Below are positions 18,880 through 29,003 of a DNA stretch of 64,000 bases, piece by piece. The first letter of the stretch is position 1; each line of letters begins with the position of its first letter. The DNA comes from an uncultured Lachnospiraceae bacterium (GTDB lineage Bacteria > Bacillota > Clostridia > Lachnospirales > Lachnospiraceae), in assembly GCA_910578555.1 (NCBI GenBank), contig CAJTPS010000017.1, positions 1 to 64,000 of the forward strand. Direction: 5' to 3'. The notes under the pieces were generated by a model. That model was not told the origin of the DNA and did no database searches. It saw nothing but the letters and a program-made list of their open reading frames with translations. The position numbers and the translations under genes are program-made.

Positions 18880-21800
18880 ATGGGGATATCGTTTACGGAG
18901 AAACAACAGAGCGTGATTGACGCGAGAGGGCGTAATCTGTTAGTGTCTGCCGCCGCCGGTTCCGGCAAGACGGCAGTATTGGTGGAGCGTATCGTAAAGA
19001 TGGTGAGCGACGGCGATCATCCCGTGGATATCGACAGACTGCTTGTGGTGACATTCACCAACGCGGCGGCGGCGGAGATGCGGGAGCGAATCAGCCGGGC
19101 GCTGAATGACAGGCTGGCGGCCGATCCGGGAAACGAGCATCTGCAGAGACAGACGACGCTGCTGCACAATGCGCGCATCACGACGATCGACAGTTTCTGT
19201 CTCTTTGTACTCCGTAATCAGTTCCACACCATCGGTCTGGACCCCGGTTTCCGGATTGCGGAAGAGGGGGAAGCCAGACTGCTGCGGCAGGAGGCGCTGG
19301 AGGAGACGCTGGAGGCGTGCTATGCCGGGGAAGAGCCGGGGTTTCTGAATTGTGTGGAGTATTTCAGTCTGGGCAGCAGGGATACGGCGGTGGAGGAGAT
19401 CGTGTTAAAGCTCTACGACTTCGCCATGAGCACCCCGTTTCCCGAGAAGTGGCTGGAAGAGCGGAAGCAGGATTACCGGATCGGATTCAGACGGCAGTCG
19501 GAAGCGTCCGGTGCGAAGGATAAGGCAGTGCCGGAGGAGGAAGCCGTGAGCAGGGTGACAGCAGTGTCGGATGAAGTTGACGGCGGAGAGCTGATGGCAT
19601 TGGAGGGACTTCCCTGGGCGGCGCAGATGCTGCGGCAGGTAAAGCTTCTTCTTATGGGCTGCGTGTCGAAGCTGGCGGAGGCAGTCCGTCTGTGTGAGGA
19701 ACCGGACGGACCGTACATGTACGGAGAACTGCTGGAGCGTGAGCGGGAGATGGCGGAGGGTCTGCTGAGATTGTGTGGTCAGGCAGAGGCTTCCGGCGCG
19801 CAGGAGCAGATGAATCGCACGGAATGGTATGACACACTCTACGCCGCTTTCGGTGCGCTGCACTTTGAAAGGCTGCCCTCGAAGAAGGACGACACGGTTT
19901 CTCTAATCAAGCGTGAACTGACGAAGAATCTGCGTACACAGGTGAAGGAGCAGCTTGGCGATCTGCAGAAGAAGTACTTTTTCCGGACGAAAGAACAGAT
20001 CCTGCAGCAGATGGAGGTATGCGGTGCGGCGGTGGACGGGCTGGTGGATCTGGCGCTGGCATTCAAGAGGACTTTTGATGCGAAGAAGCGGGATAAAAAC
20101 ATTCTGGATTTCAATGACATAGAGCATTTTGCGCTGACCATTCTGGTTAAGGGAGAAGAGAACGGCAGGTGCGTGCCGACGGAGACGGCGCTGGAATACC
20201 GCAGTTACTTCCATGAGATACTGATCGATGAATATCAGGACAGCAATCTGGTACAGGAGTACATTCTGTCCTGCATCTCCGGCGAGGAAGAGGGCAGATA
20301 CAACCGGTTTATGGTGGGAGACGTGAAACAGAGCATATACAAGTTCCGTCTGGCGAGACCGGAACTGTTTCTGGAGAAGTATGAGACCTATGCCGGACGG
20401 GAAGAGACAGAAACCGGTAACAACCGGCAGCCGGGCAACGCGGGGATCAAAGCCGGGCGGATCGACCTGCATCAGAACTTCCGCAGCCGCCGGGAAGTGC
20501 TGGACAGCACGAACATGGTTTTTGAACAGATCATGGGGAAAGACGTGGGCGGTCTCGTATATGATGATCTGGCGGCACTGCATGCGGGTGCGGTGTATCC
20601 GGCGCATACTGCGGACAACCCGAATCTCACGGAGCTTCTGCTCTTCCGGATGGGAGAGCAGCCGGAGGACGTCTCGACGAAAGAACAGGAGGCTTACGGC
20701 GTTGCAGCCAGGATCAAAGAACTGATGCGGGAGTTTCCTGTGACGGATCGGGAGAGCGGCGGATTTCGCAGGCTCGCTTATCGGGATATTGTGATTCTGC
20801 TCCGTACCACTTCAGGCTGGGACGAGATATTCAAGCGGGTGCTGGAAGAGGAAGGCATTCCGGTACATATGACTTCGCGCACGGGGTATTTCGCGGCGAG
20901 CGAGGTGCAGGAGCTTCTGCACTATCTGCGGATTCTGGATAATCCGCTGCAGGATATACCGCTGTACGGTGTGCTGCATTCCTATCTGGGCGGATTTGAC
21001 GAGGAAGAGATCGCCATGATCAGGGCGGCTTATCCGAAGAAAAAATATATGTACGATGCGGTGAAGTGTTGGGCAAAGAGCGCCGGGAATGAAGGAAGGG
21101 AAGCGGATAAAGAGGCAGACCGGGCGGCAGGTGACAGCGTGGAAAAGAAGGACGTGGCAGAAACCAGACTCACAGACAAAATCCGGTTGTTTCTCGAGAG
21201 ACTTGCACGCTATCGCAAGCTGTCCGCATACCTCTCTGTGCAGGAGCTTTTACAGATGATTCTGCGGGAGACGGATTATCTGAACTATGTGGCAGTCAGA
21301 CCCGAGGGGAATAAGCGCCGCGCCAATGTGGAGATGCTTCTTGTCAAGGCGGCGGATTATGAGAAGACGAGCTATTTCGGACTGAATCATTTCCTGCGCT
21401 ATATGGAACAGTTAGAGAAATATGAGGTGGATTACGGCGAGGCGGGACTGCAGGATGAGAATGCCGACGTGGTGCGGATCATGAGCATTCACAAGAGCAA
21501 AGGGCTGGAGTTTCCGGTCTGTTTCGTGTCGGGACTGGCGAAAGGTTTTCAGAACAGAGATGTAAACGGACATCTGGTACTTGATATCGATGCGGGAATC
21601 GGTGTAGACTATGTAAATACGGGGCTGCGTGTCAGAGGAAGAGATCTGCGCAGAAATGTGATCGCAGAGAAGATGCGGGCGGATAATCTTGCAGAGGAAA
21701 TGCGTATCCTGTATGTGGCGATGACCAGAGCCAGAGAGAAACTGATTCTGACAGGCACCGTGAAGGACGCGCAGAAGCTGATGACGGCGCTTCTGCCGCT

Positions 21801-22872
21801 GCGGCAGAAGAAGGAGACACTTCTGCCTTATGATGTGCTCACAGGAAGCGGCAGTTTTCTGGATCTGCTTCTATATGCGCTTGCACGCAGCCATTGCATG
21901 GACGGGATCCGTCAGGCGTATGGCCTGCCGACGGTATCAACCGGAGATCCCGGCTGTCGAAACGTCGTGGCCGGTCATAAGGCTTCGGCTTTTGACGGTC
22001 AGGACTGCATACGCGTCTTACTTTCAGGGTGGGAAGACACCGTGGAAGAGAAACTGGAAGATACTGTGCGCATAGAGGGGGCAAAACGCAGTTTGCTCAT
22101 GTCTGAGGCAGATCGGGATGCGGATGCTGCGCTGACGGCGTACATGGCGGATTGCTTTACATATCGGTATCCTTATGAGAATCTGCAGAATCTGTACACG
22201 AAGACGACCGTGTCGGAATTAAAAATGGCGGGTATGCAGGAAGAAACCGATTTTTCTTTTAAGATGTACGAGGAGGAGACGGTGGTGCCATACCTGCCCG
22301 GGTTTCTGGAGCAGGATGAGCGCGTCAGCGGCTCCATGCGAGGCAGCGCGTTCCATAAAGTGATGGAACTCTTTGATTTTTCAAAAGTGACTGATATAGT
22401 CAAAAAGGATGAAAAGGCCGCTTCCGAACTGTTAAAGAGCCAGCTTTGCGCTATGCGGCGGGAAGGAAGGCTGTCGGAAGAATACTATGCGGTGGTGTCG
22501 GCGCCCAAGATTACCCGGTTTCTGATGACTGATACGGCATACAGAATGGGAGAAGCAGCCAGAGCGGGCAGATTATATAAGGAACAGCCTTTCGTCATGG
22601 GGCTTCCGGCGGACCGGCTGAGCAGAGAGTTCCCACATGAGGAGACGGTTCTGATTCAGGGAATCATAGACGTTTTCTTCGAGGAGAACGGTAAGTATGT
22701 GCTGCTCGATTATAAGACGGATGCGGTGCAGACTGCGGAAGAACTGGTGAAACGCTATCATGTGCAGCTCGACTATTATGCGGAGGCGCTGGAACTGTCC
22801 TCGGGCTTCCGGGATACGGAGAAAATCCTGTACTCCTTTAAGCTGGGGGAGGAGATCCGGTTGACGAAATGA
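18880..22872 (+). CDS. addA: ATP-dependent helicase/nuclease subunit A
   Basis: 1330 residues from the ATG at 18880 (AGGAG six bases upstream); a GTG nine codons earlier is possible. UvrD-type helicase motifs are all present: Q motif FTEKQQ, Walker A AAAGSGKT, Walker B LIDEYQDSN, motif IV HQNFRSR, motif V IMSIHKSKGLEFP, motif VI YVAMTRAREK. The C-terminal RecB-type nuclease has GIIDVFF and LLDYKTD. It is the motor and one of two nucleases of AddAB. It follows addB after a 149-base gap. Slightly longer than the usual 1200-1280 residues, mainly through charged linkers. Confidence 0.95.
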   Translation: MGISFTEKQQSVIDARGRNLLVSAAAGSGKTAVLVERIVKMVSDGDHPVDIDRLLVVTFTNAAAAEMRERISRALNDRLAADPGNEHLQRQTTLLHNARITTIDSFCLFVLRNQFHTIGLDPGFRIAEEGEARLLRQEALEETLEACYAGEEPGFLNCVEYFSLGSRDTAVEEIVLKLYDFAMSTPFPEKWLEERKQDYRIGFRRQSEASGAKDKAVPEEEAVSRVTAVSDEVDGGELMALEGLPWAAQMLRQVKLLLMGCVSKLAEAVRLCEEPDGPYMYGELLEREREMAEGLLRLCGQAEASGAQEQMNRTEWYDTLYAAFGALHFERLPSKKDDTVSLIKRELTKNLRTQVKEQLGDLQKKYFFRTKEQILQQMEVCGAAVDGLVDLALAFKRTFDAKKRDKNILDFNDIEHFALTILVKGEENGRCVPTETALEYRSYFHEILIDEYQDSNLVQEYILSCISGEEEGRYNRFMVGDVKQSIYKFRLARPELFLEKYETYAGREETETGNNRQPGNAGIKAGRIDLHQNFRSRREVLDSTNMVFEQIMGKDVGGLVYDDLAALHAGAVYPAHTADNPNLTELLLFRMGEQPEDVSTKEQEAYGVAARIKELMREFPVTDRESGGFRRLAYRDIVILLRTTSGWDEIFKRVLEEEGIPVHMTSRTGYFAASEVQELLHYLRILDNPLQDIPLYGVLHSYLGGFDEEEIAMIRAAYPKKKYMYDAVKCWAKSAGNEGREADKEADRAAGDSVEKKDVAETRLTDKIRLFLERLARYRKLSAYLSVQELLQMILRETDYLNYVAVRPEGNKRRANVEMLLVKAADYEKTSYFGLNHFLRYMEQLEKYEVDYGEAGLQDENADVVRIMSIHKSKGLEFPVCFVSGLAKGFQNRDVNGHLVLDIDAGIGVDYVNTGLRVRGRDLRRNVIAEKMRADNLAEEMRILYVAMTRAREKLILTGTVKDAQKLMTALLPLRQKKETLLPYDVLTGSGSFLDLLLYALARSHCMDGIRQAYGLPTVSTGDPGCRNVVAGHKASAFDGQDCIRVLLSGWEDTVEEKLEDTVRIEGAKRSLLMSEADRDADAALTAYMADCFTYRYPYENLQNLYTKTTVSELKMAGMQEETDFSFKMYEEETVVPYLPGFLEQDERVSGSMRGSAFHKVMELFDFSKVTDIVKKDEKAASELLKSQLCAMRREGRLSEEYYAVVSAPKITRFLMTDTAYRMGEAARAGRLYKEQPFVMGLPADRLSREFPHEETVLIQGIIDVFFEENGKYVLLDYKTDAVQTAEELVKRYHVQLDYYAEALELSSGFRDTEKILYSFKLGEEIRLTK

Positions 22873-22941
22873 TATAAGCGATTATAATATGTAACAGGTG
22901 GAAACAGAGAAAATCAGAAACGGGGCGGCAGGGTAATCAGT

Positions 22942-24288
22942 ATGGGGTCTGGAAAAAATAGGAAGTTATCTTCTTCACAAATTATATTATTGGGTTTTCT
23001 GGGTGTGATCGTTGTGGGAACAATTCTCTTAATGCTTCCTTGGTCCAGGTCGGGGGAAGGCAGCGCACCCTTTTTAGACGCATTATTTACAGCGACATCG
23101 GCGGTCTGTGTGACGGGGCTTGTCACAAATGACACGGCGACGTACTGGTCCGCTTTCGGGCAGGCGGTGCTTCTGTGTCTGATCCAGATCGGCGGGCTGG
23201 GGGTGATCACAGTTGCGATTTTTATCACGAGGCTGTCCGGACGCAAGATCGGTTTGATGCAAAGAAGCACGATGCAGGAGGCGATTGCGGCGCCCCAAAT
23301 GGGCGGTATTGTCCGGCTCACCGGTTTTATACTGAAAATGGTGGTAATCATAGAACTGCTGGGTGCGGCGGCGCTTCTTCCTTCCATGATCATGGAATTC
23401 GGGATCGGCAAGGGGATCTGGTATGCCTTCTTTCACTCGATCTCGTCTTTCTGTAATGCGGGATTTGATCTGATGGGGGTGAAAGGAAAGTATTCGTCTC
23501 TGACCTCTTACACAGGGAATGTACCAGTGAATGTGGTGGTCATGCTGTTGATCGTGGTAGGCGGGATCGGTTTCCTGACATGGGATGATATTAAGCGCAA
23601 TAAACTGCACTTGCGCCGCTATCGTATGCAGACCAAGGTGGTGTTGTCTGTCACCGGAGTGCTTCTGCTTCTTCCGGCGGTTTATTTCTACTTTAATGAG
23701 TTCGGGTCGGCGGCATGGGAGAGCATGAGTGGCGTGGAGAGGGTTCTGGCAGCGCTGTTTCAATCGGTTACGACCCGTACGGCGGGATATAATACTGTGG
23801 ATTTGACGCAGCTTACGGAGTCCGGTCAGATGATCATGATTATCTTGATGTTAATCGGCGGGTCACCCGGTTCTACGGCAGGCGGCATGAAGGTTACGAC
23901 CTTTGCGGTTCTTTTTGCGACGGCAATCGCGGTATTCAAGCGCAGACCGAACGCGCATATATGCGGAAGAAGGATACCGAATGATACGGCGCATTATGCG
24001 GCGACTGTGCTGGTCTTGTATTTAAGCCTGTTCCTTGCGGGTGGTATCTTTATCGGAACGGTGGAACGCATCCCCATCATCCAGGCGCTTTTCGAAGCGG
24101 CTTCTGCGATCGGAACGGTGGGTGTCACGCTGGGGATTACGCCGGATCTGTGTACCGCGTCCAAGATCGTCCTGATTATCCTTATGTTTCTGGGACGAGT
24201 GGGCGGTATGACGATCGTGTATGCGGCGCTTTCGAGGAAGCACCCGTATGTGTCGGAGTTCCCGCAGGAGAAGATCATAGTCGGGTAA
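22942..24288 (+). CDS. ktrB: Potassium uptake channel subunit KtrB/TrkH
   Basis: 448-residue membrane protein of the superfamily of K+ transporters. Four pore loops are visible, each with the selectivity-filter glycine: SAVCVTGL, SSFCNAGF, TTRTAGYN and SAIGTVGVT. A flexible Gly/Ala-rich stretch in the third repeat (GGSPGSTAGGMK) is the gating loop. It forms a dimeric pore gated by the cytoplasmic KtrA ring encoded next. The gene follows addA by 69 bases and precedes ktrA by 72. Confidence 0.92.
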   Translation: MGSGKNRKLSSSQIILLGFLGVIVVGTILLMLPWSRSGEGSAPFLDALFTATSAVCVTGLVTNDTATYWSAFGQAVLLCLIQIGGLGVITVAIFITRLSGRKIGLMQRSTMQEAIAAPQMGGIVRLTGFILKMVVIIELLGAAALLPSMIMEFGIGKGIWYAFFHSISSFCNAGFDLMGVKGKYSSLTSYTGNVPVNVVVMLLIVVGGIGFLTWDDIKRNKLHLRRYRMQTKVVLSVTGVLLLLPAVYFYFNEFGSAAWESMSGVERVLAALFQSVTTRTAGYNTVDLTQLTESGQMIMIILMLIGGSPGSTAGGMKVTTFAVLFATAIAVFKRRPNAHICGRRIPNDTAHYAATVLVLYLSLFLAGGIFIGTVERIPIIQALFEAASAIGTVGVTLGITPDLCTASKIVLIILMFLGRVGGMTIVYAALSRKHPYVSEFPQEKIIVG

Positions 24289-24360
24289 TCGGCGAAAAGC
24301 AAGTAAGACAGATTCCGAAAAGCAAATATTTTGAGACGGAAGTTCAACAGGAGGACAGTC

Positions 24361-25008
24361 ATGAAATCAGTTTTATTGGTAGGTTTGGGACGTTTTGGTA
24401 AACATATTGCGGAGAAATTATATGAGCTGGATCATCAGGTGATGGCGGTGGACAGGAGAGAAGGGCGCGTGGATGCGGTACTGCCGCTTGTCACCAATGC
24501 CCAGATCGGGGACAGTACGAATCCTGATTTTCTGCGCTCACTGGGGATCGGCAACTTCGATTTCTGCATTGTTGCTATAGGAGATGATTTCCAGAGTTCT
24601 CTGGAGACCACGTCCCTGTTAAAAGAACTGGGTGCAAAGCTGGTCGTGTCCAGAGCCGCAAGCGATGTACACGCCAAGTTCCTGCTTCGAAACGGGGCGG
24701 ATGAGATCGTATATCCGGAGCGGCAGCTTGCCGAGTGGACGGCGATCCGCTACAGCGCCGACCATATTCTGGATTATATAGAACTGGATGACGAGCACGG
24801 AATCTTCGAGGTTCATGTGCCGGCGGAATGGGTGGGCAAGACAGTCGGAGAACTGGACGTCCGCAAGCGGTACAGCCTCAATATCATGGCTCTCAGGGAC
24901 GACGGCGTCCTGAACCTGGCAGTCACACCGGACATTCAGATCGAGGCGGATCAGACCATGCTGGTGCTCGGGACGATGAAACAGATTCAGAAGGTGTTTC
25001 ATATTTGA
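24361..25008 (+). CDS. ktrA: Regulatory subunit KtrA (TrkA-N/TrkA-C)
   Basis: 215 residues from the ATG at 24361 with AGGAGGACAGTC in front; an upstream in-frame ATG is discarded for that reason. The N-terminal RCK domain has a Rossmann loop GLGRFGKH and an acidic residue after strand 2 (AVDRREG) for ATP/NAD binding. The TrkA-C domain covers about 135-215. It forms an octameric ring on KtrB that opens with ATP. A bidirectional terminator follows directly. Confidence 0.92.
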   Translation: MKSVLLVGLGRFGKHIAEKLYELDHQVMAVDRREGRVDAVLPLVTNAQIGDSTNPDFLRSLGIGNFDFCIVAIGDDFQSSLETTSLLKELGAKLVVSRAASDVHAKFLLRNGADEIVYPERQLAEWTAIRYSADHILDYIELDDEHGIFEVHVPAEWVGKTVGELDVRKRYSLNIMALRDDGVLNLAVTPDIQIEADQTMLVLGTMKQIQKVFHI

Positions 25009-25028
25009 CCGCGGAGCCAGTTTTCGAA

Positions 25029-25074
25029 AAACATGCGCATTGCAACAGTTATGACTGATACAATGCGCATGTTT
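25029..25074. terminator. Bidirectional terminator between ktrA and the ABC importer operon
   Basis: A perfect 14-base stem (25029-25042 with 25061-25074, core ATGCGCAT) with T-rich sequence on each side: GTTTTA after it on the plus strand, GTTTTTCG on the minus strand. It serves the two converging units. Confidence 0.9.
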
Positions 25075-25077
25075 GTT

Positions 25078-26037
25078 TTACCTGGCACCCTTATCATAGA
25101 TCACGCCCAGCGCCTTGGGCGCGTGATTCTTCTTACTGAAGAAGATCAGCATAAGCAGTGTGAGCACATAGGGCAGTACCATGACCAGATCCTGATAACT
25201 GCTGGGCATCTCCAGGACTTTCACCAGTTCATAACCGCCGGAGCGGGCGAAGCCGAACAGCAGGCAGGCGCCGAGCGTCGGCATGATCTTCCAGTTGCCG
25301 AAGATCAGCGCGGCGATGGCGAGGTAGCCGTAGCCGGAATAGATATTTGATGAAAAGTTAGCCGAGATCGAGTAGGCGAAACAGATACCGCCCAGACCCG
25401 ACAATGCGCCGGAAGCCATGACGGCGATCAGGCGTACACGGCTCACTTCGATACCGGCAGCGTCTACCGCATGAGGATTGTCGCCGCAGGCGCGCAGATG
25501 AAGACCGAATCTGGTCTTGTACAGGACGTACCATGTGATCAGCGCAATGACCGCGATGACGATCTCAAAAGGATACAGGTTCGTAAACACCGCGCCCAGC
25601 ACAGGAATCTGCGACAGCACGGGGACCGTGATGCGGGCGGATACGCCGAGCACGAACTTATTGGAGGCAGCGCCGAAGACGCTGGCGTTGATCTGCTTGG
25701 TCATAAATTCCGTGAGCGCCATAGCCAGAATATTGATCACGACTCCGCTGATGACCTGATTGGCCTTAAATTTAATGCACAGCATGGCGTGCAGCAGAGA
25801 GAAAAGCATACCGCCGAGGAAGGCAAACAACATCGCCAGATAGAAAGGAACCGGTGAGTTGCCCGCAAAATACTGTGCGATACAGACGGCGAACAGCGCG
25901 CCGCAGAAGGCGCCGAAGCCCTGCAGTCCTTCGATGGCGAGATTGGTGATGCCGCTGCGCTCGCAGTAGATACCGCCGATTGCCATAATAAACAGTGGAA
26001 GTGCGAATGATAAACCGTCAATAATAATCGTATTCAT
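25078..26037 (-). CDS. Nucleoside-type ABC importer, permease 2
   Basis: 319-residue permease of the branched-chain/ribose type found with BMP lipoproteins (NupQ/YufQ group). About eight to ten helices; typical segments are NLAIEG near the start, RACGDNPHAVDAAGI in the cytoplasmic loop and SGALSGLGG. The ATG at 26037 overlaps the stop of the preceding permease gene (TAATG) with GGGAGGG upstream, so a longer in-frame start is rejected. Last gene of the bmp-ATPase-permease-permease operon. Substrate is expected to be purine or pyrimidine nucleosides by family. Confidence 0.88.
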   Translation of the reverse strand: MNTIIIDGLSFALPLFIMAIGGIYCERSGITNLAIEGLQGFGAFCGALFAVCIAQYFAGNSPVPFYLAMLFAFLGGMLFSLLHAMLCIKFKANQVISGVVINILAMALTEFMTKQINASVFGAASNKFVLGVSARITVPVLSQIPVLGAVFTNLYPFEIVIAVIALITWYVLYKTRFGLHLRACGDNPHAVDAAGIEVSRVRLIAVMASGALSGLGGICFAYSISANFSSNIYSGYGYLAIAALIFGNWKIMPTLGACLLFGFARSGGYELVKVLEMPSSYQDLVMVLPYVLTLLMLIFFSKKNHAPKALGVIYDKGAR

Positions 26038-27200
26038 TAAGCTGCCCTCCCGTCTGAAGCCTGGTGTCCGCTTTGCTTCTGTTCTTCTTTCCATCTGCCT
26101 GCTTTATATTTGATGAACGCGCCGCATGCGGAGAACAGCAGGATGATGCCTGTTATGGCGGAGGCGATCTCAGCCTGTACGCCGGATGCGGAATTCATAT
26201 AGGTGCTTCCTTTCGAGATCACTGTGATCAGGAAGGAGGAGAAGATGATGCCGATCGGAGAACTGTTGCCCAGCAGTGCCACCGCGATAGCGTCATAGCC
26301 TGTGCTGACCAGCACTTTTGGCTGGATAGAGGCAAAATAACCCATGTAATAGGTCACGCCCGCAAGTCCGGAGAATCCGCCGGAGAGCATCATGGCGAGC
26401 ACTCTGGTGCGCCCCACCTGTATGCCGGCATACTCCGCGGCGCGGGTGCTGCTTCCCACAGCTTTGATCTCGAAGCCGAGCGTCGTTTTATTTAATACAA
26501 AAGCGCTTACCGCGATGCCGACAGCCGCCAGCAGGATTCCCAGCGGAATATCCATCTTATAATCGCCGATCACTACATCCACAAGCGTCAGTCTGCCTGC
26601 AGCGCCCACGTTTCTGGACTGTCTGGAGACCGGGTCCACATAGAAGGTATTGATGAGGAAGCTGACCACATACTGGAAGATGTAATTGAACATAATCGTG
26701 GATACGACCTCGTTGATGTTAAAACGGTGCTTGAAATAACCGACCAGCGCGCCTGCCAGCGCACCAACCGCAAATCCGATCAGCACCACAAGAGGTTTGG
26801 CGAGCACCGCCGGAAGTTCGGAGTAGCCGATCAGGATGGTAGCGGTGAAGCCGGCAGCTAACATCTGTCCTGACACGCCGATATTGAACAGACCGGCTCT
26901 TAAGGCGATCAGGACTGCCAGTGCAGCGAAGAGCATCGGTGTCAGCGCATTTAAGAAGCTGGTAAAATCGGTAATCATGCCTTTGTGGCCCGCGTAGGAA
27001 GCCTTGGGCGCAAGACCGGAACCCTGAAGCAGATTGTAGTATGCCTTGAACGGGTTATTGCCGAGCAGCGCGATGACCACAGCGCCGAAGATCAGACTGA
27101 GCACAATCGTAAAAACAGGAATCATATAGTGCTGCCGTTTCTCGTGTCCGATCGTCTGGAAGATCAGTTTATGTATAATACTGTTGCTATTTTTCTTCAT
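26037..27200 (-). CDS. Nucleoside-type ABC importer, permease 1
   Basis: 387 residues with about ten helices (NupP/YufP group). Motifs are FNIGVSGQ after helix 3, FNINEVVSTIMFNYI, and AVGSSTRAAEYAGI, the counterpart of the loop in the other permease. It would pair with that permease to form the transmembrane channel. Its start lies 14 bases inside the end of the ATPase gene. The lysine/glutamine-rich C-terminus is cytoplasmic. Confidence 0.88.
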   Translation of the reverse strand: MKKNSNSIIHKLIFQTIGHEKRQHYMIPVFTIVLSLIFGAVVIALLGNNPFKAYYNLLQGSGLAPKASYAGHKGMITDFTSFLNALTPMLFAALAVLIALRAGLFNIGVSGQMLAAGFTATILIGYSELPAVLAKPLVVLIGFAVGALAGALVGYFKHRFNINEVVSTIMFNYIFQYVVSFLINTFYVDPVSRQSRNVGAAGRLTLVDVVIGDYKMDIPLGILLAAVGIAVSAFVLNKTTLGFEIKAVGSSTRAAEYAGIQVGRTRVLAMMLSGGFSGLAGVTYYMGYFASIQPKVLVSTGYDAIAVALLGNSSPIGIIFSSFLITVISKGSTYMNSASGVQAEIASAITGIILLFSACGAFIKYKAGRWKEEQKQSGHQASDGRAA

Positions 27201-28731
27201 GTCGTCCTCCTACTCCCATCATAAACTCGCCGACCTGAGATGACGTGAGTTCTCCGGCGTCGGCTATTTTCTGGATTTCGCCGTTGTAGATGACACCGAT
27301 CGTATCCGCAAGATTCATGACTTCATCCAGTTCCAGTGAGATCAGAAGGATGGCTTTGCCCTTGCTGCGTTCCCCGATGATCTGCTTGTGGATGTTTTCG
27401 ATGGCACCGATATCGAGTCCGCGTGTGGGCTGGACGAAGATGGTCAGAGAAGAGCCGAGTTCGATTTCTCTGGCAATAATCGCTTTCTGCTGATTACCGC
27501 CGCTCATGGAACGAACGATCGTGTCGTTGCCCTGACTGCTTCGTATGTCATACTTATCGATCAGCCTGTCGCCGTATGCCGTAAATTCCTCGCCGTGCAT
27601 GACGCCTTTACGGGAAAAAGGTTCCTTGAAATAACTTTTGAGCGCCAGATTGTCCGCAAGCGTATAATCCATCACCAGTCCTACGTTGTGGCGGTCTTCC
27701 GGAATGTAGGAGATACCCGCCAGATTGCGTTTTCGTATGGAGCAGGAGGTGATATCCGCGCCGTTTAACGTGACGGTTCCGCCCGCCGGTTTCACCAGTC
27801 CGGCGATGGCATCCGCCAGTTCGATCTGACCGTTGCCGGAGACGCCCGCAACGACGAAGATCTCTCCCTCTCTGATCGAGAAAGAGACGTCCTTGACAAC
27901 TTCATATTTATCTTCATTGCGTACAGTCAGATGTTCGACCCGCAGGACTTCCTTGCCGTATTTCGGCGCAGGCTTGTCCACGGTGAAGCTGACTTCACGG
28001 CCGACCATCAGATTCGCCATGGTCTTCGTATCCGTGGAGGCTACGTCCAGCACGTCGATCAGCCTGCCGCGGCATAGGATCGCGCAGCGGTCTGCGATTT
28101 TCTTGATCTCTTCTAATTTATGTGTGATCAGGATAATGGTCTTGCCGTCGTCCCGCAGGCTTCTGATGATTTCTAACAGAAACTCGATTTCCTGCGGCGT
28201 CAGCACGGCGGTAGGCTCATCAAAAATCAATATCTCCGCTTCACGGTAGAGCATCTTGAGAATCTCGACGCGCTGCTGCATGGAGACATTGACCTGTTCG
28301 ATCACCCTGGTCGGGTCAACTTCGAGTCCGAACTTGCGTGATAATGCAAGAATATCCTCATTTGCTTTCTTTAAGTCTACGGACCGGAAGAGACCGAGCG
28401 TCTTCTTGACCGGTTCCATGCCCATAATGATATTCTCGGCAATCGTATAGTTGCTTACCAGTTTAAAGTGTTGGTGCACCATACCGATATTCAGTTTGGT
28501 TGCGTGGTTGGGAGACTGAATCTTGACTTTCTCGCCGCGGATGATGATCTCGCCTTTATCCGGCTCGTACATGCCGAACAGCATACTCATCAGAGTGGAT
28601 TTGCCGGCACCGTTTTCACCGAGAAGCGCGTAGATCTCGCCTTTTTTTACCTGAATGGATACGTCGTCATTTGCCACGATACCGGGAAAACGCTTCGTGA
28701 TATGATTCATCTCGATAATGTAATCTGACAT
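27187..28731 (-). CDS. Nucleoside-type ABC importer, double ATP-binding protein
   Basis: 514 residues from the ATG at 28731 (GAGGTC seven bases upstream). Two ATPase halves: the first has Walker A GENGAGKST, signature VSMQQRVE and Walker B LIFDEPTAVL; the second has a degenerate Walker A (GVSGNGQ), signature SGGNQQK and a Walker B with Gln/Pro (FVQPTRGLD) in place of Asp-Glu. One degenerate half is normal for the RbsA/NupO family. Overlaps the first permease gene by 14 bases. Confidence 0.9.
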   Translation of the reverse strand: MSDYIIEMNHITKRFPGIVANDDVSIQVKKGEIYALLGENGAGKSTLMSMLFGMYEPDKGEIIIRGEKVKIQSPNHATKLNIGMVHQHFKLVSNYTIAENIIMGMEPVKKTLGLFRSVDLKKANEDILALSRKFGLEVDPTRVIEQVNVSMQQRVEILKMLYREAEILIFDEPTAVLTPQEIEFLLEIIRSLRDDGKTIILITHKLEEIKKIADRCAILCRGRLIDVLDVASTDTKTMANLMVGREVSFTVDKPAPKYGKEVLRVEHLTVRNEDKYEVVKDVSFSIREGEIFVVAGVSGNGQIELADAIAGLVKPAGGTVTLNGADITSCSIRKRNLAGISYIPEDRHNVGLVMDYTLADNLALKSYFKEPFSRKGVMHGEEFTAYGDRLIDKYDIRSSQGNDTIVRSMSGGNQQKAIIAREIELGSSLTIFVQPTRGLDIGAIENIHKQIIGERSKGKAILLISLELDEVMNLADTIGVIYNGEIQKIADAGELTSSQVGEFMMGVGGRHEEK

Positions 28732-28890
28732 GCGTTGACCTCGCTTTGCTGGAAGTGTGTTCTGTAAATATAGAGTTATCATGAATCAATATTGAAGAAG
28801 TCCGCTTAGAGGAAAGATAATATCTATGAAGCCGCGCTTCCGCTCCGTACAGAATCGAACTCTATATTTATAGAATAAGACAAAATAAAA

Positions 28891-28922
28891 AAGGCTGCAA
28901 GGGGAATTTCCCTTACAGCCTT
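28891..28922 (-). terminator. Terminator-like hairpin behind the BMP lipoprotein gene
   Basis: On the minus strand AAGGCTG-t-AAGGG pairs with CCCCTT-g-CAGCCTT and is followed by TTTTATTTT. It lies 76 bases after the lipoprotein stop and ahead of the ATPase gene, so it likely lowers expression of the downstream transporter genes relative to the binding protein. Confidence 0.8.
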
Positions 28923-28935
28923 AAATTACGTAACG

Positions 28936-29003
28936 GGTAGTGGCAAGAATGTATGCGAAGCGACATTCTTGCGATTTAACCGTTTACGGTTAAATCAACT
29001 ACC
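28936..29003. repeat. Three-stem palindromic element overlapping the lipoprotein stop codon
   Basis: Outer stem GGTAGT (28936-28941)/ACTACC (28998-29003) encloses two perfect stems: CAAGAATGT (28944-28952)/ACATTCTTG (28963-28971) and ATTTAACCGT (28974-28983)/ACGGTTAAAT (28986-28995). Folded, it is a three-way junction. It may stabilise the 3' end of the binding-protein mRNA or be a REP-like repeat. Confidence 0.7.
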
